Assembly (NCBI GenBank): GCA_030832235.1
Contig: JAURJO010000149.1
Coordinates: 1-7,124, forward strand
DNA from: Verrucomicrobiota bacterium
GTDB taxonomy: Bacteria; Verrucomicrobiota; Verrucomicrobiia; Opitutales; Opitutaceae
Direction: 5' to 3'
DNA length: 7,124 bases
In this document: one piece after another, positions 1 through 5,803 of the stretch
How positions within the stretch are numbered: position 1 is the first letter of the stretch
Layout: each line of letters opens with the position of its first letter
The notes under the pieces: generated by a model
The model's database searches: none
What the model was told of the DNA's origin: nothing
What the model saw: only the letters and a program-made list of their open reading frames with translations
Made by a program: the position numbers and the translations under genes

Positions 1-50
1 TATGGAGGAAAAATCGGAGGACGAGACGGCCGTACGTTTTCCGGCATCGT

Positions 51-74
51 CCGGGGTCACCGGACCCCGGCTAC
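51..74 (-). repeat. REP-like hairpin with GTAG tag (unit copy 1, left)
   Basis: On the minus strand GTAG (74-71) is followed directly by a perfect 8-bp stem, CCGGGGTC / GACCCCGG, with a 4-nt loop at 59-62. A GTAG tetranucleotide at the foot of a palindrome is the hallmark of REP sequences mobilised by RAYT (TnpA-REP) transposases. The assignment to that class is inference. Confidence 0.7.
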
Positions 75-87
75 AAACGAACCGCAT

Positions 88-125
88 TTATCCGTGTCGA
101 TTCGTGTGCATCCGCGGTTGCCCCC
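88..125 (+). repeat. 38-bp ATCCGYG tract with 10-nt internal period
   Basis: Three sub-repeats of the form ATCCGYG (the middle one reads ATTCGTG here) are spaced exactly 10 nt apart and end in GGTTG. Related copies lie at 341-378 and 2402-2439 in the same orientation and at 6997-7034 inverted, all alignable without gaps. The function is unknown. Confidence 0.7.
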
Positions 126-197
126 TCGCGGAGCCATTCGGAAGCAGTCCTGAACGACGCTGCGGCTGCCCGACCTTCGTCACGAAACGCGTCCGAT

Positions 198-220
198 GTA
201 GCCGAGGGCGCCCCCCTCGG
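198..220 (+). repeat. REP-like hairpin with GTAG tag (unit copy 1, right)
   Basis: GTAG at 198-201 is followed by a perfect 7-bp stem, CCGAGGG (202-208) / CCCTCGG (214-220), with a 5-nt loop. It shares the GTAGCCG foot and CGG end with the left hairpin but has a different apex. It lies in the opposite orientation, so the two tags face each other, as in BIME pairs. Confidence 0.65.
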
Positions 221-237
221 ATCATCGGAAACTCCTT

Positions 238-261
238 CCTCCTTCGCCGGGCCTATGGAGG
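238..261 (+). repeat. 24-bp palindromic element (forward copy)
   Basis: CCTCC at 238-242 and GGAGG at 257-261 frame a core containing TTCGCC and CCTATG. The element straddles the junction of the two 253-bp units. Its last 8 bp are also the first bases of the window, so a cut copy precedes unit 1. An inverted copy at 526-549 matches at 22 of 24 positions. Confidence 0.6.
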
Positions 262-303
262 AAAAATCGGAGGACGAGACGGCCGTACGTTTTCCGGCAT
301 CGT

Positions 304-327
304 CCGGGGTCACCGGACCCCGGCTAC
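304..327 (-). repeat. REP-like hairpin with GTAG tag (unit copy 2, left)
   Basis: This is an exact duplicate of the hairpin at 51-74, shifted by 253 bp. The stem arms are 304-311 and 316-323, the loop is 312-315, and the CTAC at 324-327 reads GTAG on the minus strand. Confidence 0.7.
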
Positions 328-340
328 AAACGAACCGCAT

Positions 341-378
341 TTATCCGTGTCGATTCGTGTGCATCCGTGGTTGCCCCC
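341..378 (+). repeat. 38-bp ATCCGYG tract, copy in second unit
   Basis: This is the duplicate of 88-125, differing only at 368 (T instead of C), which restores the ATCCGTGG form of the third sub-repeat. Confidence 0.7.
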
Positions 379-450
379 TCGCGGAGCCATTCGGAAGCAG
401 TCCTGAACGACGCTGCGGCTGCCCGACCTTCGTCATGAAACGCGTCCGAT

Positions 451-473
451 GTAGCCGAGGGCGCCCCCCTCGG
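451..473 (+). repeat. REP-like hairpin with GTAG tag (unit copy 2, right)
   Basis: This is an exact duplicate of the hairpin at 198-220. GTAG is at 451-454 and the stem arms are 455-461 and 467-473. It closes the second head-to-head pair with the hairpin at 304-327. Confidence 0.65.
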
Positions 474-525
474 ATCTTCGGAAACTCCTTCCGCCAATTC
501 CCCCTCACTCCCTCTCACCTCGTGC

Positions 526-549
526 CCTCCGTAGGCTCGGCGAAGGAGG
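526..549 (-). repeat. 24-bp palindromic element (inverted copy)
   Basis: Read on the minus strand this matches the element at 238-261 at 22 of 24 positions. With that copy it brackets the second 253-bp unit as an inverted pair. A more diverged copy, also inverted, lies at 2516-2539 (CCTCCGTA then TTTGGCGAAAG). Confidence 0.55.
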
Positions 550-562
550 GTCACTCCTCCCT

Positions 563-587
563 CCCGGCGCGGCGAAGCCGCGCCGGG
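563..587 (-). terminator. Strong GC hairpin abutting the M50 protease stop codon
   Basis: A perfect 11-bp stem, CCCGGCGCGGC (563-573) / GCCGCGCCGGG (577-587), with a 3-nt loop begins immediately after the TGA at 590-588 of the minus-strand gene. No U-tract follows on the minus strand, so it is either a non-canonical terminator or a 3'-end stabilising hairpin. A second, mutually exclusive hairpin (545-550 with 559-564) overlaps it. Confidence 0.55.
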
Positions 588-1520
588 TCACACGTCGATG
601 ATCGGCGGTGTTCGGCCTCCGCCCCAGGCCGCCGGCGGGCTGCCGGTGCCGCAATGGGGACAGGGAATGTCCGAGCGCCGCGCCGAGCAATGCGGACACA
701 CGGCGCCCGTGGAAAACGGGTCGAAGCCGTTGCCGCAGGTCGGGCACGACCACAGCGGGCCTCCGGGCGGGGCCTGCTGGCAGGAAGGGCAGCGGAAGCC
801 CGTGTGGCGCGGGAGTTTCTCGAGCGCGAGGATCAGGCGCGAGTGGCGGAGCCCGGTGAGACATTGCGAGGCGAGAAAACCCGCGAGCAGCAGCGTGAAA
901 AGCCAGCGGTGCGGCTGCAGCCAGAGAAGGCCGCCGGCCAGCACCACCACCCCGGCGATGCCGAGGATCGTGGCGATCTGCAGGCTGCGCGCCCGGCCGA
1001 CCAAGAACCAGAGCAGCGACCGCAGGATTTGACCGCCGTCGAGCGGGTAGACCGGCAGGAGGTTGAAGGCCAGCAGCCCGGCGTTGATCCAGAACAGCGC
1101 CTGGAGGAAATGCCGGAAGTCAGCCGACTCCGCCCCCCAGCCGAGCCCCGTACGGGCCCGGATCAGTCCAAGGATCACCGGCAGAAGCACGACATTCACG
1201 AGCGGCCCTGCCGCGATGCTCCAAAGCTCCGCGCCCGGACGCGGCGGAGGCCGCACAAACGCAACCCCGCCAAGGGGCCACAGGATGATCTCGTCGGCCG
1301 TGCCACCCGTCTGCCGGCAGGCGAGCGCATGCCCGAATTCGTGCATGAGCACGATCGCGAACAACGCGAGATACTCGGCGACGTTCCACGAGTACGACGT
1401 GTACGCGCGGTTGCGCAGCGCGAGCTCGAACGCCGCGAAGACGAACCACCACCAGTGCAGGTAAACCCGCACGCCGAACAGGCGGAACAGCGGGATCGAG
1501 CCCGAGCGCGAAGGCAGCAT
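588..1520 (-). CDS. Site-2 protease family (M50) zinc metalloprotease with C-terminal zinc ribbons
   Basis: This is an intramembrane zinc metalloprotease of the M50/SpoIVFB-like type, which cleaves membrane-embedded or membrane-proximal substrates. In the 310-residue product the zinc motif HEFGH is at about 60-64 and the second motif NLLPVYPLDGG at about 153-163, whose Asp is the third metal ligand. Several hydrophobic segments surround these motifs (around 22-35, 50-68, 102-122, 140-160, 180-202 and 207-220). After the membrane core, four CxxC knuckles (about 244-247, 259-262, 275-278, 287-290) suggest two zinc ribbons on a soluble tail. No PDZ or CBS domain is seen. ATG at 1520 is preferred because GGAGAG lies at a suitable distance upstream; a GTG at 1556 would add 12 residues but has no spaced ribosome site. 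The gene is divergent from the rhodanese gene. The substrate is unknown. The family call is firm and the zinc-ribbon role is inferred. Confidence 0.92.
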   Translation of the reverse strand: MLPSRSGSIPLFRLFGVRVYLHWWWFVFAAFELALRNRAYTSYSWNVAEYLALFAIVLMHEFGHALACRQTGGTADEIILWPLGGVAFVRPPPRPGAELWSIAAGPLVNVVLLPVILGLIRARTGLGWGAESADFRHFLQALFWINAGLLAFNLLPVYPLDGGQILRSLLWFLVGRARSLQIATILGIAGVVVLAGGLLWLQPHRWLFTLLLAGFLASQCLTGLRHSRLILALEKLPRHTGFRCPSCQQAPPGGPLWSCPTCGNGFDPFSTGAVCPHCSARRSDIPCPHCGTGSPPAAWGGGRTPPIIDV

Positions 1521-1618
1521 CGGAAAACTCTCCGGGGTTCCTCCGACGGTGGCCACTCCGGATTGCGCGCCACGCGGCGGGTTGCAAAGCGCGCGCCGCT
1601 TCGCCTGTTTCTCCGAAC

Positions 1619-2014
1619 ATGAAACCCGCCCTCCGCTCCTTGCTCGCCTTGGTGTTCACCCCCGCCCTCGTGTGGTCCGCCGACGTCGCCAACGTCACCC
1701 CCCAGGACGCCGCTAAGCTCGTCGCCGAGGGCAAGGCCGTGCTCGTCGATGTCCGCGAGGCGCCCGAATGGAAGGCGTCCGGCGTGGCCGCCCCCGCGAC
1801 CCTGCTGCCGAAGAGCGACCTCGACGGAGACCAGAAGCAGTGGAAGCCCTTCCTCGAGCAAAACAAGGGCAAGCAGATCCTGTTGTACTGCGCCAGCGGC
1901 GGCCGCTCCAAGACCGTCGCCGCCGCGCTGGCCGAAAAAGGCCTCCGCACCGCCAACGTCGGCGGCTTCCGCGACTGGTCCCGCGCCGGCCTGCCCGTGC
2001 GCCAGGTGGAATGA
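1619..2014 (+). CDS. Secreted single-domain rhodanese-like protein
   Basis: The 131-residue product has an N-terminal signal peptide: Lys2 and Arg6, then a hydrophobic stretch to about residue 18, with likely cleavage after VWS at residue 20. A single rhodanese domain follows. Family motifs are VLVDVRE at 41-47, the active-site loop CASGGRS at 91-97 with Cys91 as the predicted persulfide-carrying nucleophile, and GGFRDW near 115-120. The size and export resemble small periplasmic sulfurtransferases of the PspE type. The donor and acceptor are unknown, and these proteins may handle thiosulfate, cyanide or thiol redox. ATG at 1619 is the only start that keeps the signal peptide, but no clear Shine-Dalgarno precedes it. 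It is divergent from the M50 protease across about 98 bp, which must hold both promoters. No joint function is demonstrated. Confidence 0.92.
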   Translation: MKPALRSLLALVFTPALVWSADVANVTPQDAAKLVAEGKAVLVDVREAPEWKASGVAAPATLLPKSDLDGDQKQWKPFLEQNKGKQILLYCASGGRSKTVAAALAEKGLRTANVGGFRDWSRAGLPVRQVE

Positions 2015-2019
2015 GCATA

Positions 2020-2039
2020 CCGCCTGCGGCTGCGGGCGG
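2020..2039 (+). terminator. Possible 3' hairpin of the rhodanese gene
   Basis: CCGCCTGC (2020-2027) pairs with GCGGGCGG (2032-2039), with one G-U wobble and a 4-nt loop, starting 6 nt after the stop codon. No T-run follows, so termination is uncertain. Such pairings are common by chance at this GC content. Confidence 0.4.
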
Positions 2040-2218
2040 GCTGAGGCCTTGTTGAGCCGCAACCGAGGCGATGGCCTTGCTTCGCCACGCCTTCGGCCGA
2101 TTACCCTCATCCGCGCCAACAGCGAAATCCGCGGTCAAGACGGGCCGCAACGGAACGCCCGGATACCGCGGAAAAATTGCCCCGCGGCTGCTGGGTTGAG
2201 CCCTCACAATGCGTCTTA

Positions 2219-2274
2219 TGCGCCTCTTTGCCGCCACGCCCCGGGTTGGCCGCGAAAAGGCCCAGGAGGCGCAA
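2219..2274 (+). repeat. 56-bp palindromic module (forward copy)
   Basis: The ends are inverted: TGCGCCTC at 2219-2226 pairs with GAGGCGCA at 2266-2273. The core includes GTTGGCCGCGAAAAGG. An inverted copy at 6906-6961 aligns without gaps at 48 of 56 positions, with most differences in the middle. Confidence 0.7.
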
Positions 2275-2365
2275 GAAGGGGGAAGACGTTGGAGTCGCGA
2301 AAGTCTTGGGAGACCTGGGAGGCGCTGAATTCAGTCTCTGTCGACCGTGCGGTGGCCGGCATGGT

Positions 2366-2388
2366 CCGGGGTCAGCGACCCCGGCTAC
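2366..2388 (-). repeat. REP-like hairpin with GTAG tag (dispersed copy)
   Basis: The stem CCGGGGTC (2366-2373) / GACCCCGG (2377-2384) is identical to that at 51-70, but the loop is 3 nt (AGC) instead of 4. CTAC at 2385-2388 supplies the minus-strand GTAG tag. A conserved stem with a changing loop favours selection or copying on structure. No partner hairpin follows on the right. Confidence 0.65.
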
Positions 2389-2401
2389 AAACGAAACCCG
2401 T

Positions 2402-2439
2402 TTATCCGCGTCGATCCGCGTTCCTCCATGGTTGACCCC
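2402..2439 (+). repeat. 38-bp ATCCGYG tract, diverged dispersed copy
   Basis: It follows the REP-like hairpin at 2366-2388 with the same spacing as in the 253-bp unit and aligns without gaps to the other copies. The downstream CCCTCGCGGAGC is also shared with the unit at 123-134, showing that more than the 38 bp is homologous. Confidence 0.65.
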
Positions 2440-2597
2440 TCGCGGAGCTGGTCGGCAACGCCTTCAGCCGTCCTTCAATCGAGGCGGTCCGCGGCGTGCC
2501 TGTCCTCCGCCTTGCCCTCCGTACCTTTGGCGAAAGTGGAAGGCTTGGCGCAGGAAGGGGCCCGACACCGCTTTCGTGCCTTTGATGTGTTTTGTGG

Positions 2598-2618
2598 TGG
2601 CCCCTCCGATCGGGACCA
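2598..2618 (-). terminator. Weak hairpin downstream of the LutC-type gene
   Basis: TGGCCCC (2598-2604) pairs with GGGACCA (2612-2618) with one internal mismatch and a 7-nt loop, beginning about 10 nt past the minus-strand stop. There is no U-tract on the transcribed strand. This is a tentative call. Confidence 0.25.
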
Positions 2619-2627
2619 TCCGCGGCG

Positions 2628-3239
2628 TCAGACAATCAACGCGAGCTGTTCGCCGGGGCCGTGCACACCCTCGATCAGGATGCCCTCGACATCGGCCGTC
2701 TTCGAGGGGCCGGTGCACCAGATGACGTTCGGGTCATCACCCAGCGCCGCCACGGCCTGGGAAATGTCGCAATGGATGTCCTCCCGCCGCACCACGGCGA
2801 TGTGCACCCAGGGTGCCAGCGCGGCCAGCCGCGAGGACGTGAAGGCGTCGTTAAGGACGATCGAACCCGACTCCGCGATCGCGCCCGCGGCGCGCGTGAT
2901 GCCGAAGGTGTAGTCGTCGACCCGCTTCCGGTCGAAAGCCTGCTCGACCGTGAATCCGTCACCGAGATGCGGCGCCAACGCCGGCCAGAGCGCCGGATCG
3001 CAGTACCCGTGGTTGCGCCCACCCGCGCGAAGGTGCGCCGCGAGTGCGGCGGCATCGGTGAACGCCAGCCCTCCCACGCGTTTCAGCCGCTCCGCGAACA
3101 ACTCGGCCAGGTCACGCCCGGCGAGCACCTGCCGCAGTACCGCGATCTCGGGATCGTAGTCGGGCAGCGGCGCGCGACGGTGGAGCGGCGCGAGGGCGCC
3201 GCGGACACGGGAGAGGATGGCTTCGCGGTCTTCGTTCAT
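2628..3239 (-). CDS. LutC/YkgG-type LUD-domain protein
   Basis: The 203-residue product matches the LutC/YkgG family (LUD domain). In Bacillus-type operons LutC acts with the iron-sulfur proteins LutA and LutB in oxidising L-lactate to pyruvate. Recognisable segments are GITRAAGAIAESGS at 113-126, WCTGPSKTADVEG around 174-186 and GVHGPGE at 191-197 near the C terminus. The length is normal for the family, and the short N-terminal part (1-60) is helical and variable as usual. There is no signal peptide, so it should be cytosolic. The ATG at 3239 fits the family start, though the upstream sequence has no good Shine-Dalgarno. It is last in a minus-strand series, 211 bp after the OPT transporter. 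No lutA or lutB is visible, so involvement in lactate metabolism is an inference from family only. Confidence 0.88.
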   Translation of the reverse strand: MNEDREAILSRVRGALAPLHRRAPLPDYDPEIAVLRQVLAGRDLAELFAERLKRVGGLAFTDAAALAAHLRAGGRNHGYCDPALWPALAPHLGDGFTVEQAFDRKRVDDYTFGITRAAGAIAESGSIVLNDAFTSSRLAALAPWVHIAVVRREDIHCDISQAVAALGDDPNVIWCTGPSKTADVEGILIEGVHGPGEQLALIV

Positions 3240-3243
3240 GAGG

Positions 3244-3312
3244 GCCGCCGGAGAAATACCCCGGCGCGGCTACACCGCAAACAAATCGCCGGCCGGACGA
3301 GAACGCGCCGGG
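3244..3312 (-). promoter_or_regulatory. Competing hairpins in the leader of the LutC-type gene, with GTAG motif
   Basis: Read on the minus strand, CCCGGCGCG (3312-3304) can pair perfectly over 9 bp with CGCGCCGGG (3268-3260). The second arm can instead pair with CCGGCGGC (3251-3244), with a 2-nt bulge. That third arm covers about -5 to -12 before the ATG at 3239, so the alternative fold would hide the ribosome-binding region. The downstream fold is also preceded by GTAG (3273-3270) and has the CCG/CGG base of the REP-like hairpins here, so it may simply be a degenerate REP. Chance pairing is possible in GC-rich DNA. Confidence 0.3.
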
Positions 3313-3352
3313 AGGGACGAGGGAAAGCGAGGGGGAGTGAGGGAGAAAGGGA
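3310..3352 (+). other. Purine-rich tract between OPT and LutC-type genes
   Basis: Nearly every base on the plus strand is A or G, so the minus-strand transcript would carry a long pyrimidine tract here. Similar pyrimidine-biased runs occur at 498-520 and, on the minus strand, at about 5804-5850, always in gaps between genes. No defined function is visible. Just beyond it, CGGAAGGATC occurs twice (3380-3389 and 3421-3430). Confidence 0.4.
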
Positions 3353-3450
3353 CGCGATCGACTGGAATTGCCCCGAAGTCGGAAGGATCACGGGCATAGT
3401 GGTAGGAACGGCCGGCACTGCGGAAGGATCGCGAGCGCAAACGAAGCCGA

Positions 3451-5742
3451 TCAATTCTTCCGCGGGCCGAGCACGCGTTCGCGCGCGACGAGGTAGAGCA
3501 GCCCCGCGATCACCGCGAAGGGCAGCAGAGACAGCAGGTCGGCGTGCGGGCCTTCGAAGAACGGGTTGTTCTTCTCCGCCCACTTGCCCACCGCCGCGTC
3601 GAAATCGCCCAGCACACCCGCCAGAAACGCGATCAGGATGCCCGCGATGGCGCCGCCGGCGATGTAGCCCGAGGCCAGCAGCACGCCGGGGCTCTTGTCG
3701 CTCTCGGCCGCGAACTGCTCCTCCGACATCCGCGCGTGCGCGGCCTGACGCCGCGTGCGGCGGTCGACGAGCCAGCGGATGAGCCCGCCGATGAAGATCG
3801 GGGTCGAGGCCGAGAGCGGCAGGTAGACGCCGACCGCGAAGGCGAGCGCCGGCACGAACGAGAGCTGCAGCGTGACCGCGATCATCACGCCCAGCAGCAC
3901 GAGCGCCCACGGGAGCTTCTGGTCGAGGATGCCTTTGATGATGTACGAAACGAGGGTGGCCTTCGGGGCGTCGAACTTGCGCACCTCGGTGCCGTCGGGC
4001 CGGCGGTTGTAGGCACCGTTGATGCCCGGATCCACGAGCCAGACGGCCTCGCCGCGGTCGTTGATGAGATACTTTCCGGCCGGGCCACCCGGACCCTCGG
4101 GCTTGTGCCACACACGATAGGCGGCCGCGTCTTCCTTGGCCTGGGGCCCGATGAGACCCTCGCGCGCCGCGCCGAGTTTCGCGGCGTCGACGCGCAGTCC
4201 CGGCGCCACCTGCGCGGCGGGGACGTAGACCGTGGCGGACTCGTTCAGACGCAGGAGGATGGGGCCCAGCACGAGCGAAGAGGCGAAGGCGCCGATGAGG
4301 ATGGCGATCTGCTGCAGGCGCGGCGTGCCGCCGAGCAGGAAGCCGGTCTTGAGGTCCTGCGACGTCGTGCCGCCGTTCGAGGCGGCGATGCACACGATGG
4401 CGCCGACCGAGAGGGCGGTGACGTAGTGCGTGCCGCCGGTCCACCCCACGAGGAGGAACACGAGGCACGTGAAGAGCAGCGTGGCGACCGTCATGCCCGA
4501 GATCGGGTTGGAGCTGGAGCCGATCTCGCCCGTCAGCCGGGACGAGACGGTCACGAACAGGAAACCGAAGAGCACGATGAGCAGCGCGCCGAGAAGGTTC
4601 ATGTGCAGCGCGGGCGCCAGCACGATGAGCGTCACGAGCACGATGATGCCGATGCCGGTGAACTTGAGCGGGAGATCGCGGTCGGTGCGCGGGACGCCTT
4701 CATCGGAGATCGCGGCGCCCCCACCCGAGAGTCCGGCCATACCGGCGCGGATGCCGTGGAGGATCGTGGGCAGGGCCTGGAACAGGCTGATGATACCGCC
4801 CGCGGCCACGGCGCCGGCGCCGATGTAGAGGATGTACGCTCCGCGGATGCCGTTGGGCGTCATCTCCGAGATGAGCTTGGTGCCCGGAGGCAGCGGCGCC
4901 GTGAGCGCGCCGCCGAAGAACGCGATCGCCGGAATGAGCAGTAGGTACGACATCACGCCGCCCGCGCACATCACCGCGGCGATGCGCGGACCGATTATGT
5001 AGCCCACGCCGAGCAGCTCGGGGGAGATCTCGGCTCCGACCGAGCCGGCTTTAAGGGGCGCGCCAAAGACCTTCTCGGGGACATCCTTCCAGCCCTTGAA
5101 CGCGACGTTGAGGGTCTTGTAGACGAGCCCCACGAAGAATCCGGTGAAAACGACCTTGGCGCCGGCCGAGCGTCCGAGCCCGGCGGCCTCCGCGGCGCGC
5201 ATCTCGGCCTGGGCGGACGCCGAGGCCTGCGCGCGGCAGGAATCGTTGGCGCCCGCCTTGAGCACCGCGGCACAAGCTGTGCCCTCGGGGTACTTCAGCA
5301 CCCCGTGCTCCTTCACGATGAGCGCCCTCCGCAGCGGGATCATCATCAGGATGCCGAGCAACCCGCCCAGCAGACCGACCAGCATCACCCGCGTGAGCTC
5401 AAGATCGAAACCGAGAATCAAAATCGCCGGCATCGTCACGCCCACGCCGAACGCGATCGACTCGCCGGCCGAGCCTGCGGTCTGGGTGATGTTGTGCTCG
5501 AGGATGGTGGCGTCGCGGCCGCCGGTCTTCGACCACGCGCGGAAAAGCGCGAGCGAGATCACGGCGACGGGGATCGACGCGCTGACCGTGAGCCCGACCT
5601 TGAGGACGAGGTAGAGCGACGACGCGCCGAAGACCACGCCGAGGATCGTGCCGGTAAGCACGGCACGCAGCGTGAACTCGCGCATCGCCACATGCGCCGG
5701 GATGAAAGGTTCGAAAGACGGGGAGGATTGCGGGGCGGACAT
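3451..5742 (-). CDS. OPT-family oligopeptide / metal-chelate transporter
   Basis: This is a polytopic inner-membrane transporter of the OPT superfamily, whose members import oligopeptides or metal-chelate complexes by proton coupling; the substrate cannot be read from sequence. In the 763-residue product, family landmarks are KYPEGTACAAVLKAG at about 150-164, SSNPISGMT at about 410-418 and NGGTTSQDLKTGFLLGG at about 456-472. Many hydrophobic segments begin near residue 27 and continue to the C terminus. Two hydrophilic stretches interrupt the membrane core: Ala/Glu-rich about 163-194, and about 500-595 with KYLINDRGEAVWLVDPG. The product is therefore longer than compact OPT proteins, though the second stretch seems to recur in this bacterial subfamily. 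ATG at 5742 gives a natural MSAPQ start; an in-frame GTG at 5766 would add eight residues. Neither has a clear ribosome site. It lies between the methyltransferase and LutC-type genes. Confidence 0.93.
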   Translation of the reverse strand: MSAPQSSPSFEPFIPAHVAMREFTLRAVLTGTILGVVFGASSLYLVLKVGLTVSASIPVAVISLALFRAWSKTGGRDATILEHNITQTAGSAGESIAFGVGVTMPAILILGFDLELTRVMLVGLLGGLLGILMMIPLRRALIVKEHGVLKYPEGTACAAVLKAGANDSCRAQASASAQAEMRAAEAAGLGRSAGAKVVFTGFFVGLVYKTLNVAFKGWKDVPEKVFGAPLKAGSVGAEISPELLGVGYIIGPRIAAVMCAGGVMSYLLLIPAIAFFGGALTAPLPPGTKLISEMTPNGIRGAYILYIGAGAVAAGGIISLFQALPTILHGIRAGMAGLSGGGAAISDEGVPRTDRDLPLKFTGIGIIVLVTLIVLAPALHMNLLGALLIVLFGFLFVTVSSRLTGEIGSSSNPISGMTVATLLFTCLVFLLVGWTGGTHYVTALSVGAIVCIAASNGGTTSQDLKTGFLLGGTPRLQQIAILIGAFASSLVLGPILLRLNESATVYVPAAQVAPGLRVDAAKLGAAREGLIGPQAKEDAAAYRVWHKPEGPGGPAGKYLINDRGEAVWLVDPGINGAYNRRPDGTEVRKFDAPKATLVSYIIKGILDQKLPWALVLLGVMIAVTLQLSFVPALAFAVGVYLPLSASTPIFIGGLIRWLVDRRTRRQAAHARMSEEQFAAESDKSPGVLLASGYIAGGAIAGILIAFLAGVLGDFDAAVGKWAEKNNPFFEGPHADLLSLLPFAVIAGLLYLVARERVLGPRKN

Positions 5743-5803
5743 GGGCGGTGGGGATTCCGCGGCCACCCTGAGCGCGCACCGGCGTGACTGACAAGGCAGG
5801 AGA

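Larger units (their letters stand above)
1..492. repeat. Tandem direct duplication, 253-bp period
   Basis: Positions 1-239 are repeated at 254-492 with three substitutions: 115 C to 368 T, 183 C to 436 T, and 224 A to 477 T. The near identity indicates a recent duplication or active homogenisation. The copies diverge at 240/493. The window starts inside the array, so further copies may lie to the left. The period is not a multiple of three, and the peptide encoded in one copy is repeated in another frame in the next, which argues against coding. Within each copy the order is: end of a palindromic 24-bp element, minus-oriented REP-like hairpin, ATCCGYG tract, about 70 bp of spacer, plus-oriented REP-like hairpin. 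No gene is seen in 1-587. Confidence 0.95.
2015..2627. other. Gene-free, repeat-rich spacer
   Basis: No credible gene is present: open frames here are Arg/Pro/Ala-rich and match no family I recognise. From left to right the stretch holds the rhodanese 3' hairpin, an unassigned stretch at 2041-2160, a small CCGCGG / CCGCGG hairpin (2166-2171 with 2182-2187), a 56-bp palindromic module (2219-2274), a REP-like hairpin (2366-2388), an ATCCGYG-type tract (2402-2439) and a diverged inverted 24-bp element (2516-2539). The stretch at about 2355-2455 is a diverged relative of the 253-bp unit at the left end. Confidence 0.75.

Noticed and set aside
1..587. CRISPR array suggested by regular hairpins and repeats.
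   Set aside because: Only two units with a 253-bp period are seen and their intervening sequence is also repeated; there are no short identical repeats with unique spacers and no cas genes.
1521..1618. Defined -35/-10 promoters in the divergent intergenic region, including TTGCAA at 1582-1587.
   Set aside because: No convincing -10 box at proper spacing on either strand; a promoter must exist here but its position cannot be read from the sequence.
2..1622. Two plus-strand open frames starting at 2 and 255 with identical peptide beginnings, the second running to 1622.
   Set aside because: They are translations of the noncoding 253-bp repeat; the second then runs antisense through the M50 protease as an Arg/Pro-rich frame with no family resemblance.
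1120..2237. Long minus-strand frames across the rhodanese gene and the divergent promoter region.
   Set aside because: They overlap a well-supported secreted rhodanese and part of the protease gene in other frames, and are low-complexity Arg/Ala/Gly sequence.
2177..2913. Plus-strand frames covering the repeat spacer and running into the LutC-type gene.
   Set aside because: They cross repeat modules and then lie antisense to a clear LUD-domain gene; no family match is recognisable.
3544..4944. A 466-residue plus-strand frame opposite the OPT gene.
   Set aside because: It is a mirror of the OPT reading frame in GC-rich DNA, dominated by Arg, Asp, Glu, His and Ala, with no recognisable domain.
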